Origin: Oscillospiraceae bacterium
Lineage (GTDB): Bacteria; Bacillota; Clostridia; Oscillospirales; Ruminococcaceae
Length of the DNA: 64,000 nt
Direction: 5' to 3'
NCBI GenBank assembly: GCA_003531585.1
Contig: DQFX01000020.1
Location: 21,916-85,915, forward strand
Shown here: piece by piece, positions 32,853 through 41,019 of the stretch
Layout of the letters: each line of letters opens with the position of its first letter
How positions within the stretch are numbered: the first letter of the stretch is position 1
Program-made: the position numbers and the translations under genes
Notes under the pieces: model-generated
The model's database searches: none
What the model saw: the letters and a program-made list of their open reading frames with translations, nothing else
Told to the model about the DNA's origin: nothing

Positions 32853-34028
32853 TTAGTAGCTCAGCAGCTTTGATTTATCCCATGTGCTTCCTGCCCAGGA
32901 GCCGCCCATTCTGCTGTAGTAGTAATCGAACAGCTTGGGGTTGAGGTTCTGCTCGGCAACGGTAACGTCGACGGATTCGCTCTCGCCGGGGCGAACCTTT
33001 CTCGCGAACAGTACCCAGCGGGTATCCACGCTCTTGCCGAGGGGCCAGCTGCATGTTGACAGCGTGAGGAGCTGGTCGCCGTAGGTGAGGTCCACATCGG
33101 TGAAGAACCAGCTTCTGTCCATTACGTCGATGATGAAGTTGTTGAAGTCATCCTTGCTGTAGAACTTCGTCTTGTCGACATAGTCGAACACCTCGCCGTA
33201 CTGGCTCTGGGTGTTTGCGAGGATACCGGCGAATATCTTGTAGGTCTCGCAGCCGCCGCTCGGCGTTGCGAGCATTACCGTCGGGTGGACCTTATAGAAC
33301 GCCAGCGGCTCCTTGCTTGCCATGTTGGGAACGTAGTGCGTAACGTGCGCGAAGAACTCGCCGCTTATCATGTTGTGACCGTAGAGTATGATGTTGTCGT
33401 CAGTGCCGTCCCACTTATTGAGGTAGGAGGAGAAGATGGTGCCGGAAACGCTGTCCTCGCGGTAGAGGTTGTGGGTAAGATAGTAGCTGTTGTCGTAGGA
33501 TTTTACTACTACGTTGTTTACCGCCGTTCCGGTTATCTTTATCCAGCCCTTGACGTCGGAGTTGGTTGCGAGAAGCTCGTCCCAGTTCGGGTTTATCGGA
33601 GTATTCACGAGCGGAGTAACGTCGATCTCCTCGGTCTGATCCTGACTTGCGGTGGCGTTTGTGTTGAACGGGTCGTAGTCCGGGTTTACGTTAACGAGAC
33701 TGTCCTCGGGGACTCCAGCGATATCGGCGATCTTCGAGTTGGTGCTCTTATCCGCGCCCATACCCGCGAGCTGAGAGATCAGCACGCCGATGGTAACGAT
33801 GAAAACCACGACCGCCACTATCAGTACGATCTTGCGCACCTTTTCGCCGCCGGAGTCATCCGCCTGCGGGAACGCCGCATAGCAGAACCGCGCCCAGCCG
33901 GACTTCGGCCTGCCCTTTATTTTATCCTGCTTCTTTGGGGATTTATGCGGCTCGGTGTAAAAATCCAGCTTATCGACCGCGATATCCCTTGAAGCGTGCT
34001 TCTTAGGCTTGTCTGTGTAATTTGCCAT
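32853..34028 (-). CDS. Class B sortase (first of tandem)
   Basis: A 391-residue class B sortase with a longer cytosolic tail (about 65 residues, Lys-rich) containing AFPQADDSGGEKVRK, then a membrane helix (about 66-88). Catalytic His218 (IILYGHNM), Cys326 (LTLSTC) and Arg337 (DTRWVLFAR) are present. An Asn/Thr/Gln-rich stretch (about 118-140) links helix and enzyme. GGGGTGA precedes the ATG. It follows pncC by 16 bases and so may be read from the desulfurase promoter upstream. Confidence 0.92.
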   Translation of the reverse strand: MANYTDKPKKHASRDIAVDKLDFYTEPHKSPKKQDKIKGRPKSGWARFCYAAFPQADDSGGEKVRKIVLIVAVVVFIVTIGVLISQLAGMGADKSTNSKIADIAGVPEDSLVNVNPDYDPFNTNATASQDQTEEIDVTPLVNTPINPNWDELLATNSDVKGWIKITGTAVNNVVVKSYDNSYYLTHNLYREDSVSGTIFSSYLNKWDGTDDNIILYGHNMISGEFFAHVTHYVPNMASKEPLAFYKVHPTVMLATPSGGCETYKIFAGILANTQSQYGEVFDYVDKTKFYSKDDFNNFIIDVMDRSWFFTDVDLTYGDQLLTLSTCSWPLGKSVDTRWVLFARKVRPGESESVDVTVAEQNLNPKLFDYYYSRMGGSWAGSTWDKSKLLSY

Positions 34029-34044
34029 TAATATTCACCCCAGA

Positions 34045-34566
34045 TTATTTCTTTATCTCGCAGAGCAGCATTGAAAGCGCCTTTTCCGCCGCAAGCGCGC
34101 GGATAACCTCCCGGTCTGCGCTGCCCTGTGCAAAGAGGAAGCGCTCGCTGCGGCAGCCGTTTCTTCCGCTGACCGCTATGCAGACCTCCCCGACCGGGTG
34201 TTCCGCGCTGCCGCCGGTGGGTCCAGCCACTCCGGTGGTGGAAACGCCGTAGTCCGCGCCGGAAAGCTCCATGACGCCCTTCGCCATTTCCGCGGCGCAT
34301 TCCACGCTGTATTCCGTGAACTGCTCGAGCACTTCCGCAGGAACATGCAGGATCTCGTGCTTTATGCGGTTAGAGTAGGAGCAGACTCCCAGCTCTATCA
34401 CCGCGGAGCTTCCAGAAATGGAAGTCACCGCGCCGGATATCATGCCGCCGGTGCAGCTTTCCGCCGTGGATATTTTCACGCTGCGCGCGGTGCATTCCCG
34501 GACGATTTCGCGGGAAAGCTCCGCTATACTATTATAAATGTTTTGAATATCCATATCACATGTCAA
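34045..34566 (-). CDS. pncC: Nicotinamide-nucleotide amidase (CinA C-terminal type)
   Basis: A 173-residue stand-alone CinA C-terminal domain that deamidates NMN to NaMN in NAD recycling. Family sequences are AESCTGGMISGAVTSISGSS, GVCSYSNRIK, YGVSTTGVAGPTGG and HPVGEVCIAV. The N-terminal molybdopterin-binding half found in full CinA is absent, which is common. The ATG at 34566 overlaps the thiI end by 11 bases; ATG 34554 is also possible. It is co-transcribed behind the desulfurase and thiI. Confidence 0.9.
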   Translation of the reverse strand: MTCDMDIQNIYNSIAELSREIVRECTARSVKISTAESCTGGMISGAVTSISGSSAVIELGVCSYSNRIKHEILHVPAEVLEQFTEYSVECAAEMAKGVMELSGADYGVSTTGVAGPTGGSAEHPVGEVCIAVSGRNGCRSERFLFAQGSADREVIRALAAEKALSMLLCEIKK

Positions 34567-35752
34567 GGTCGACGTTTCTCACGCCGTACTTAAACTGCTT
34601 CACCTCGGTCTCCCTTACCGCCTTTTCGATGAGCGGCTCGAAATCGAACGACGCCTCCGCCGCGAGGATCTCCTCAAGCGACGGGCGGGTTTTCGGGTGC
34701 TTCGGGGAGAATACCGTGCAGCAGTCCTCGTAGGGCAGGGTGGACACCTCGAAGGTGTCGATGTGCCGCGCGACGTCGACTATCTCGCGCTTATCCATGC
34801 CGATCACCGGGCGGAATACCGGGTACTCCGCAGCGGCGTTGGTGCAGAAAATCGCGGGGAGCGTCTGGCTTGCGACCTGGGCTACGCTTTCGCCGGTGAT
34901 TATCGCGCCGTAGTCGTTCGCAGCGCATATGCGGTTGGCGATCTTGACCATCAGACGGCGCATGAGAACTGTGAACAGCTCCTCGGGGCAGTTGTCCCGG
35001 AGCGCCTCCTGAAGCTCCGTGAACGGAACGCAGTAGAACACGATATTGCCGCACCAGTCGGTGAGCTTCTCGCAGAGCGCCTCGACCTTCATGCGTGCGC
35101 GCTCGGAGGTGTATGGCGGGCTTACGTAGTGAATGCAGTCCACGATGAGACCGCGCTTTGCCATCATGTAGCCGGCTACCGGGCTGTCTATGCCGCCGGA
35201 GAGCATGAGCAGGCTCTTGCCGGAGCTTCCGACCGGCATTCCTCCTGCGCCGGGGATCCTCAGTGCGCTGAGGTAGGCTCCGTTGTCGCGGATCTCAAGG
35301 CGCACGGTGACTTCCGGCTCGTGGACGTCCACGCCGATGTGCGGGAACGCGTCCAGAATGACCGCGCCCAGCTCCTGCTGTATCTCAGGGGTCTTCATCG
35401 GGAACGCCTTGTCGCTGCGCTTGGATTCCACCTTGAAGGTCTTTGCGCCCTCGAGGGCTTCGCGCAGGTACTCGGGGGCATGATCCGCGATAACGCTGAA
35501 ATCCTTCGGGAATACGGCGCAGCGCTGTATCGCGCTGATGCCGAATATCTTCTGAAGGCGGTTTATCACCTTGTCGATGTCGGCTTCCTCCGGGGGAGTA
35601 ATGTAGATGGTTGACTGCCTGCGGTAAAACCCGAATGTGCCGAGCTTTTTCAGGCGTCGCTTTATGTTCTTCTGGAGCATGTCCTCGAATGTGGACTTAT
35701 TCAGGCCCTTGAGGGCTATCTCACCGTATTTTACAAGAATTATCTCTTTCAT
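34556..35752 (-). CDS. thiI: tRNA 4-thiouridine synthase ThiI
   Basis: A 398-residue protein starting MKEIILVKYGEIALKGLNK at ATG 35752, with AAGGA 9 bases upstream. It has an N-terminal ferredoxin-like and THUMP domain (about 1-165) and an adenylating PP-loop domain with the P-loop SGGIDSPVAGYMM (about 185-197). It ends without the rhodanese domain of the E. coli enzyme, so sulfur must come directly from a cysteine desulfurase, here the next gene upstream. It makes 4-thiouridine at position 8 of tRNA, a near-UV sensor base. Confidence 0.94.
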   Translation of the reverse strand: MKEIILVKYGEIALKGLNKSTFEDMLQKNIKRRLKKLGTFGFYRRQSTIYITPPEEADIDKVINRLQKIFGISAIQRCAVFPKDFSVIADHAPEYLREALEGAKTFKVESKRSDKAFPMKTPEIQQELGAVILDAFPHIGVDVHEPEVTVRLEIRDNGAYLSALRIPGAGGMPVGSSGKSLLMLSGGIDSPVAGYMMAKRGLIVDCIHYVSPPYTSERARMKVEALCEKLTDWCGNIVFYCVPFTELQEALRDNCPEELFTVLMRRLMVKIANRICAANDYGAIITGESVAQVASQTLPAIFCTNAAAEYPVFRPVIGMDKREIVDVARHIDTFEVSTLPYEDCCTVFSPKHPKTRPSLEEILAAEASFDFEPLIEKAVRETEVKQFKYGVRNVDLDM

Positions 35753-35774
35753 CTGTTCTGTTCCTTTTTCGATA

Positions 35775-36866
35775 TTATCTGCGGAATCTCGCGATACCCG
35801 CCCTGATCCCTTCAAGAAGCGCGTCGATGTCGGCTTCGGTGGTGTCTGCACACATGCTGACCCTTATTGCGCTGTCGGCGAGCTTATCGGGTATTCCGAA
35901 CGCCGCCAGGACTCCGCTGGTTTTTCCGCGGGAGCATGCCGAGCCGCTTGAAACGTATATCTCGCGCTCCTCAAGGGAGTGGAGCATTATTTCCGAGCGG
36001 ACTCCCTCAACGCTGAAATTCACGATGTTGGGGACGCAGTTTTCTCCGGAGTTCACGGTTATCCCGCCGAGCGTGGAAAGACCGTCCAGCAGATGAGCCT
36101 TCAGCGCTCCGAAGTGCTCCGGCGTGCCGTGGTAGGCTCTGACCGCCGCTTCAAGTCCGGCGATGAGCTCCACCGGCTCGGTGCCGCTGCGGAGGTTCTT
36201 CTGCTGACCGCCTCCTGCCAGCAGCGGGGAAATGCGTATGCCCTTTCTGATATAGAGCGCGCCGATACCCTTGCTTGCGTGTATCTTGTGGCCGGAAATG
36301 CTGATAAGGTCGCCATCCAGCGGGATTTTCAGGAATCCCTGAACCGCGTCGATATGTACGATGGTTTTCGGGTTCTTCCGCTTGACCAGCCTGTACAGCC
36401 GCTTTACGTCGTTGGCAAAGCCGGTCTCGTTGTTGACCGCCATGCAGGACACCAGCACGGTATGCTCATCGACTGCGTCGGCGAGCGCCTGCACGAAGTC
36501 GGGGTGATCTTTCGGGGCGAGGCGCTCCACATGGAAGCCGCGCTCCTCCAGCTTTGTCATGACGTTCGCGACGGAGGGGTGCTCTATCGCCGTGGTGACT
36601 ATCCGGTCGCCGGAGCGCTTATAGGTCTCCGCAGCGCCGAGCAGCGCGGTGTTGTTGCTCTCGGTCGCGCCGGAGGTGAATATTATGTCGCCCTCGCCAA
36701 GCTTTGCAAGCAGGGTCTTTTTCGCGGAGGCGATGACCTTTTCGGAACGTATGCCCATTCCGTGCAGGGAGCTAGCGTTTCCGAAGCTGTTCTGCATTGC
36801 CGATAAAATAGCGTCCGTTGCCTGTTCGCAGGGCTTTGTGGTGGCGGCGCTGTCCAGATATATCAT
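35775..36866 (-). CDS. Cysteine desulfurase (NifS/IscS-like)
   Basis: A 363-residue class V PLP enzyme that removes sulfur from cysteine as a persulfide. It starts MIYLDSAATTKPCEQA; the PLP-binding lysine is in SISGHKIHASKGIGALYI (about 205), the phosphate-binding GAT in TSGATESNNTALLG, and the active-site cysteine on the mobile loop in SSGSACSRG (about 322). It lies 22 bases before thiI, so it is the dedicated sulfur donor for tRNA thiolation (a NifZ/IscS-ThiI pair). AGGAGAG precedes the ATG. Confidence 0.94.
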   Translation of the reverse strand: MIYLDSAATTKPCEQATDAILSAMQNSFGNASSLHGMGIRSEKVIASAKKTLLAKLGEGDIIFTSGATESNNTALLGAAETYKRSGDRIVTTAIEHPSVANVMTKLEERGFHVERLAPKDHPDFVQALADAVDEHTVLVSCMAVNNETGFANDVKRLYRLVKRKNPKTIVHIDAVQGFLKIPLDGDLISISGHKIHASKGIGALYIRKGIRISPLLAGGGQQKNLRSGTEPVELIAGLEAAVRAYHGTPEHFGALKAHLLDGLSTLGGITVNSGENCVPNIVNFSVEGVRSEIMLHSLEEREIYVSSGSACSRGKTSGVLAAFGIPDKLADSAIRVSMCADTTEADIDALLEGIRAGIARFRR

Positions 36867-36986
36867 TTGTTTCTCTCCTGTGCATAATAATGCATTTTAT
36901 ATACTAGTATAGTATAGCACATTTTGCTGTGTTTGAACAGTCTTTTTTTAAAATTTTCACCTTTATTTCATTGTGTTCTCGGTCGG

Positions 36987-37076
36987 GTTACAGAAAAGTT
37001 ACAAAATGGTTACAAAAGAGACTGAAAAGTTACTGAATAATTACAATATCCGGATTTCGGTTACAATCCTGTCATA
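36987..37076 (+). promoter_or_regulatory. Seven phased GTTACA-type half sites (Pho-box-like)
   Basis: GTTACA or close variants start at 36987, 36998, 37009, 37029 (GTTACT), 37040 (ATTACA), 37060 and 37071 (GTCATA). Spacing is 11 bases inside groups and 20 between groups, so all lie on one face of the helix. PhoB/PhoP-type response regulators bind direct repeats with this 11-base period. The last group abuts the -35 of the promoter at 37081. Confidence 0.6.
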
Positions 37077-37080
37077 TATG

Positions 37081-37204
37081 TTGATTTTTCCTCCCGGGTA
37101 TGATACAATATGTTCAGAAACACAAGTGACATAACGATCCAACATGATATATGATCCTCCTTCATTACCAAAATCCCCCGGTATCCCCGGGGGATTTTGG
37201 TTTT
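37081..37204 (+). ncRNA. Probable orphan small RNA (about 90 nt)
   Basis: Promoter TTGATT (37081-37086), 17 bases, TACAAT (37104-37109) predicts a start near 37116. A perfect 14-bp terminator stem follows (CCAAAATCCCCCGG at 37168-37181 with its complement at 37187-37200) and TTTT. No ORF with a ribosome site lies between. The body contains CCTCCTT (37156-37162), able to pair with Shine-Dalgarno sequences, as in known Gram-positive regulatory RNAs. It stands alone between diverging operons, beneath the Pho-like boxes. Confidence 0.6.
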
Positions 37205-37244
37205 CCGGAGTTCCATAGTTTGGACATATGATTCAAATATGCTA

Positions 37245-37273
37245 TTGACATGGGGGGCTTTTTAGGGTATAAT
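37245..37273 (+). promoter_or_regulatory. Consensus promoter of the Ter cluster
   Basis: TTGACA (37245-37250), 17 bases and TATAAT (37268-37273) match the sigma-A consensus. A leader of about 95 bases follows, with a hairpin (CTGGCAG/CTGCCGG about 37284-37305) before the AGGAGG ribosome site of the first gene. Confidence 0.82.
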
Positions 37274-37374
37274 TAACATTAAGCTGGCAGAATATAGTCT
37301 GCCGGTCTGGTTAGGCCTTAAAGTGAATTAAGCAATAAAGCCGCGGCGAAGCGGCATGTCAGGAGGTCAAGCAA

Positions 37375-38016
37375 ATGTCAGACTACATCAGAAGGCTGCC
37401 GGTTTATCTGCTGCTGGACTGTTCAGGCTCCATGTCAGGCGAGCCTATCGAGGCAGTGAAGCAGGGAATCAAGGCGCTCCTCACCGAACTCAAGGGAGAT
37501 CCACAGGCGCTGGAAACAGCGTGCCTGTCAGTTATCACATTCAACAGCACCGCGCGGCAGATATCCCCGCTGACTGAGCTGATGCTCTTCAAGGAGCCGG
37601 AGCTCACCGCAGGCGGCGCAACTGCGCTAGGCGGAGCGCTCCACGTTCTGGCGGACTGCATCCGTACAGAGGTGCGCACCTCCACCGCGACCCAGAAGGG
37701 CGACTGGAAGCCGCTGGTGTTCCTGCTGACCGACGGCGCTCCCACCGATAACCTCGACGAAGGAATCGAAGCGCTCAAGTCGGTTTCCACCGGAAACATC
37801 ATCGCATGCGCTGCCGGAGCAAACGCGAATACAAATACGCTCCGCAAGATAACAAACAACGTCCTGATGATGAACAACCTCACCGCCGGCGACCTCGCGG
37901 CGTTCTTCGCGTGGGTGTCCGGCTCGATAAAGGCGTCCTCCAAGAGCATAGACGCAAAGCCCGGAGAGGCTATCCAGCTTCCGCCGCCTCCCCAGGGATT
38001 TGTTATCGTTCCCTGA
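37375..38016 (+). CDS. TerY-type von Willebrand factor A domain protein
   Basis: A 213-residue VWA protein with metal-dependent adhesion site residues DCSGS (Asp15, Ser17, Ser19), the threonine in GGATALGGAL and the aspartate in LTDGAPTD. It is the first member of the TerY-P triad (VWA, PP2C phosphatase, kinase) described in tellurite/stress operons. It probably scaffolds the phospho-signalling partners. AGGAGG lies 8 bases before the ATG. The next gene starts 12 bases after its stop. Confidence 0.9.
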   Translation: MSDYIRRLPVYLLLDCSGSMSGEPIEAVKQGIKALLTELKGDPQALETACLSVITFNSTARQISPLTELMLFKEPELTAGGATALGGALHVLADCIRTEVRTSTATQKGDWKPLVFLLTDGAPTDNLDEGIEALKSVSTGNIIACAAGANANTNTLRKITNNVLMMNNLTAGDLAAFFAWVSGSIKASSKSIDAKPGEAIQLPPPPQGFVIVP

Positions 38017-38028
38017 TAAGGGGGTATT

Positions 38029-39414
38029 ATGTACGACGAAGATATCAGGCAGGAGCCTGACGCTCTGAACCTATCCGGCGTAACCGCTGAACAGCCTGTA
38101 TCAGAAGAACCGCAGGTCTTAGCTGACGTTTCCGGAGCGGAGGAGCCTGTGCTTTCTGAATCCGCGCCGGAATCCGATGAAACTCCGGAGCCTGAGCGAA
38201 CCCCCGAAGAAGCGAAGCCGGAGGCTTCGAAGCTCTCCGACCGTGAGGTAATGCGGCACACGGCGTCGATATGGCGCTACCGCACAGTGATAGAGGACGG
38301 CACGGAGCTTCATACCGAGTTCCACAGCAAATATCATCGCGTCGGAAGGTGCGAGGCGATAGGCGCGCGGGTACGCGGAAAGAAGCACAAGCACGAGGGC
38401 ACCAACTGCGACGACTGGTTCGAGACTGCGGAATCCGCGGGCTGCCTTATCGCGGTGGTCGCGGACGGCGCCGGCTCTAAGCCGCTGTCGCGCATCGGCG
38501 CAAGGGTAAGCTGCGAGGGAGCCGTCGAGTACCTCAGGGGCGCGGTCTCCGGGTTGTTTGAAAGCCAGCCGGAGCTTCGCGGGAAGCTCTCCGGGGATAT
38601 GTCCGGGGCAGAGTTCATGGAAGCCTGCGGGCAGATAGCTCCGCTGATACAGAACGCCGCACGCGCGGGGTTCGACGCAGTTATAAAGAAGCTCGGGAGC
38701 ATTTACTCCGACAGCGCCTACACCGCGAGTCTCGGCAGGAATCCTACCCTCGCGGATATGGGGAGCACGTTTCTTGCGGCTCTGGTGGTCCCGCTGGAGA
38801 TAAACGGCGGGCATGAGAACTTCGTGCTCTCTGCCCAGATAGGCGACGGCTGTATCTGCGCCATCGACAGGAACGCAGGTCACGAGAACTGCTTCCGGCT
38901 GCTTGGCGAAGCGGACAGCGGCGCGTACTCCGGCGAAACTGACTTCCTGTCGGAAAAAAACGTCTCCGAAGGCGCAATCGCCCGCAGGACCAGAATAAGC
39001 CGCGGAAAGTCAGACATCATAATGCTGATGAGCGACGGCGTAGCGGACGATTATTTCCCGGCGCAGCCCCAGATGAAGCGGCTGTGCCTTGATCTCATGC
39101 TCAACGGGATAATCCCCATGCCTGGCGGAAAGTCTGAGCCTCTCCCGCCGGAGCCTGTGCGGTTCCCGTCGGTAAGCCCGGATCAGCGCTCTGTTGCCTT
39201 GCAGTACGCAAAGCAGCTTCTGGACGATGGCGAGGATGTCGACGGGCTGTGGGACAGGCGCGGGGAGCTGGCTCCCTGGTCGCTGGACTCCTGGGGAGTA
39301 TTCATCGGGAAGCGCCCGCAGGACAGACTGCTGACCTGGCTCGACAACTACAACGAGCGCGGCAGCTTCGACGACCGCACGCTTGTGGTGCTGGACCTCA
39401 GCGCGCAGGACTGA
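38029..39414 (+). CDS. PP2C-type protein phosphatase of the TerY-P triad
   Basis: A 461-residue protein. The first about 75 residues are an acidic, Pro/Glu-rich disordered tail. A PP2C phosphatase domain follows (about 105-460) with metal-binding aspartates in NCDDW, the core VADGAGSKPLSRIGA (about 145-160), QIGDGCI and the C-terminal MSDGVADDYF. It should reverse phosphorylation by the kinase encoded next. The gap in its middle, with a long PGGKSEPLPPEP loop, is unusual for PP2C. No membrane segment. Confidence 0.88.
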   Translation: MYDEDIRQEPDALNLSGVTAEQPVSEEPQVLADVSGAEEPVLSESAPESDETPEPERTPEEAKPEASKLSDREVMRHTASIWRYRTVIEDGTELHTEFHSKYHRVGRCEAIGARVRGKKHKHEGTNCDDWFETAESAGCLIAVVADGAGSKPLSRIGARVSCEGAVEYLRGAVSGLFESQPELRGKLSGDMSGAEFMEACGQIAPLIQNAARAGFDAVIKKLGSIYSDSAYTASLGRNPTLADMGSTFLAALVVPLEINGGHENFVLSAQIGDGCICAIDRNAGHENCFRLLGEADSGAYSGETDFLSEKNVSEGAIARRTRISRGKSDIIMLMSDGVADDYFPAQPQMKRLCLDLMLNGIIPMPGGKSEPLPPEPVRFPSVSPDQRSVALQYAKQLLDDGEDVDGLWDRRGELAPWSLDSWGVFIGKRPQDRLLTWLDNYNERGSFDDRTLVVLDLSAQD

Positions 39415-39490
39415 AAAACATGTCCGGAGGAGTTCCGGCATAACGTATAATGAATCGCGGGTATCCGCGGAAAGGAAAGACTGACGGAAT

Positions 39491-40981
39491 ATGAACAGCG
39501 GTCAGATAGTGACTGCGGTGCTCGAGGAAGGTTCGCCGCTTGGCAGCACGCTTGATTTCGTGGTGGACGCCAACGCGCCCCGGGGCGGAATGAAGCACAC
39601 CTTCTTCACACCGGACAGAAAATACGCGGTGCAGTTCTTCAACGATCCGCGCGACGGGCACAATCCGAACATTCAGGATCGTATCCGCACCATCGTCAGC
39701 ATTTATAATCCCACCCTGTCGGAGCAGGCGGGGGGAGCGCTCGGCAATACGGAAAAGACCGCGGAGTACTTCCGCAGCCGGTTCTGCTGGCCTGTCGCGA
39801 TAGTCAGCCAGCCGGAGTTCGGGATAGTCTGCCCGACCTATCCGCAGAAGTTCTTTTTTGGCGGGAACGCTTCCACGAATGGGCTGAACCTCAAGGGCAA
39901 GGACAAAAAGAGCAACTGGTTCACCGGAAGGCTCAGGAAGTACATCGCCCCGGAGGAAAAGGGCGATTTCCGCACCATGCTCGGGGCGGCGATATGCCTT
40001 TCAAGGAGCATTCGCAGAATGCACCAGGCGGGGCTTGCGCATTCCGACCTTTCCTGCAACAACGTGCTCATCGACCCCAAGAGCGGTTCCACCGTCGTTA
40101 TCGACATAGATTCGCTGGTGGTTCCGGGAAAGTATCCGCCGGAGGTGTGCGGGACGTCCGGGTACATAGCGCCGGAGGTTCTCGCAACGCTGGAGTACGA
40201 CTACAACGACCCGCGGCGCTGCCTGCCCTGCGTTTCCACAGACCTGCACGCGCTGCCGGTGCTTATTTACGAATATCTCTTTCTCAGGCACCCTTTAAAG
40301 GGACCTAAGATACACAGCGCGGCTTCCGCCGAGGAGGACGACTACCTCGCGATGGGACCGGAAGCGCTGTTTATAGAAAACCCAAACGACAGGAGCAACC
40401 GCCCTCCGGATCTGAACGTGACGATACAGTCGCTTTCGAAGGGGCTTGAGCAGTTGTTTCTTAGGGCGTTCGTGGACGGGCTTCACGACCCTTCACAAAG
40501 GCCGACCGCGATGGAGTGGGAGCGTGAGCTCCTGCGCGCGTGGGACAGACTTGTGAAGTGCGGGAATCCCTGCTGCGAGAAAAAATGGTTCATTCTCAGA
40601 GATGAGAGTGCTCCCGTATGCCCCTTCTGCGGAACACGCCTCCGGGACAGGGTGATCAGGCTCGGCTTCAAGAGCATGATGAGGGGCAGGAACGGCGTAT
40701 ACCGCGACAACGGCGAGGCTATCGCGTACGATGGCATGCCGCTGTACGACTGGCATGTAAGTTCCGCTGTCCACAATGATGAAAAGGCGGGCACCGATAT
40801 GCGCGCGTACATTTGCAGGCATAACGGAATGTGGCTGCTCGTCAACAACGGGGTGGAGGGCATGACTTCTCCCTCCGGAAGGCTTGTCCCGAAGGGACAG
40901 GCGGTAGAGCTCAGGGACGGAGCGGTGTTCCGCATGACCGACCGTGATGACGGTCTGCTGTGCGAAGTATCGGTGTACTAG
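39491..40981 (+). CDS. Serine/threonine kinase-zinc ribbon protein of the TerY-P triad
   Basis: A 496-residue protein. The kinase core (about 20-350) has the catalytic loop HSDLSCNNVLID (catalytic Asp about 189), the metal-binding DID in place of DFG (VVIDIDSLV) and the GTSGYIAPEV activation segment. A zinc ribbon follows (about 353-390, CGNPCC and CPFCG), and then a C-terminal beta domain resembling FHA-type phosphopeptide binders (about 400-495, LVNNGVEGM, SGRLVPKGQAVEL). This kinase, phosphatase and VWA set is the known TerY-P triad; its substrate is unknown. It is followed 38 bases later by the calcium pump. Confidence 0.88.
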   Translation: MNSGQIVTAVLEEGSPLGSTLDFVVDANAPRGGMKHTFFTPDRKYAVQFFNDPRDGHNPNIQDRIRTIVSIYNPTLSEQAGGALGNTEKTAEYFRSRFCWPVAIVSQPEFGIVCPTYPQKFFFGGNASTNGLNLKGKDKKSNWFTGRLRKYIAPEEKGDFRTMLGAAICLSRSIRRMHQAGLAHSDLSCNNVLIDPKSGSTVVIDIDSLVVPGKYPPEVCGTSGYIAPEVLATLEYDYNDPRRCLPCVSTDLHALPVLIYEYLFLRHPLKGPKIHSAASAEEDDYLAMGPEALFIENPNDRSNRPPDLNVTIQSLSKGLEQLFLRAFVDGLHDPSQRPTAMEWERELLRAWDRLVKCGNPCCEKKWFILRDESAPVCPFCGTRLRDRVIRLGFKSMMRGRNGVYRDNGEAIAYDGMPLYDWHVSSAVHNDEKAGTDMRAYICRHNGMWLLVNNGVEGMTSPSGRLVPKGQAVELRDGAVFRMTDRDDGLLCEVSVY

Positions 40982-41019
40982 TCCTTTGGGTGATTTCTTT
41001 TGAAAGAAAGGGAAAATTT

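Noticed and set aside
37284..37305. ANTAR-type hexaloop in the Ter cluster leader
   Set aside because: The loop ATATAG has A1 but T at position 4, and no second hairpin lies nearby.
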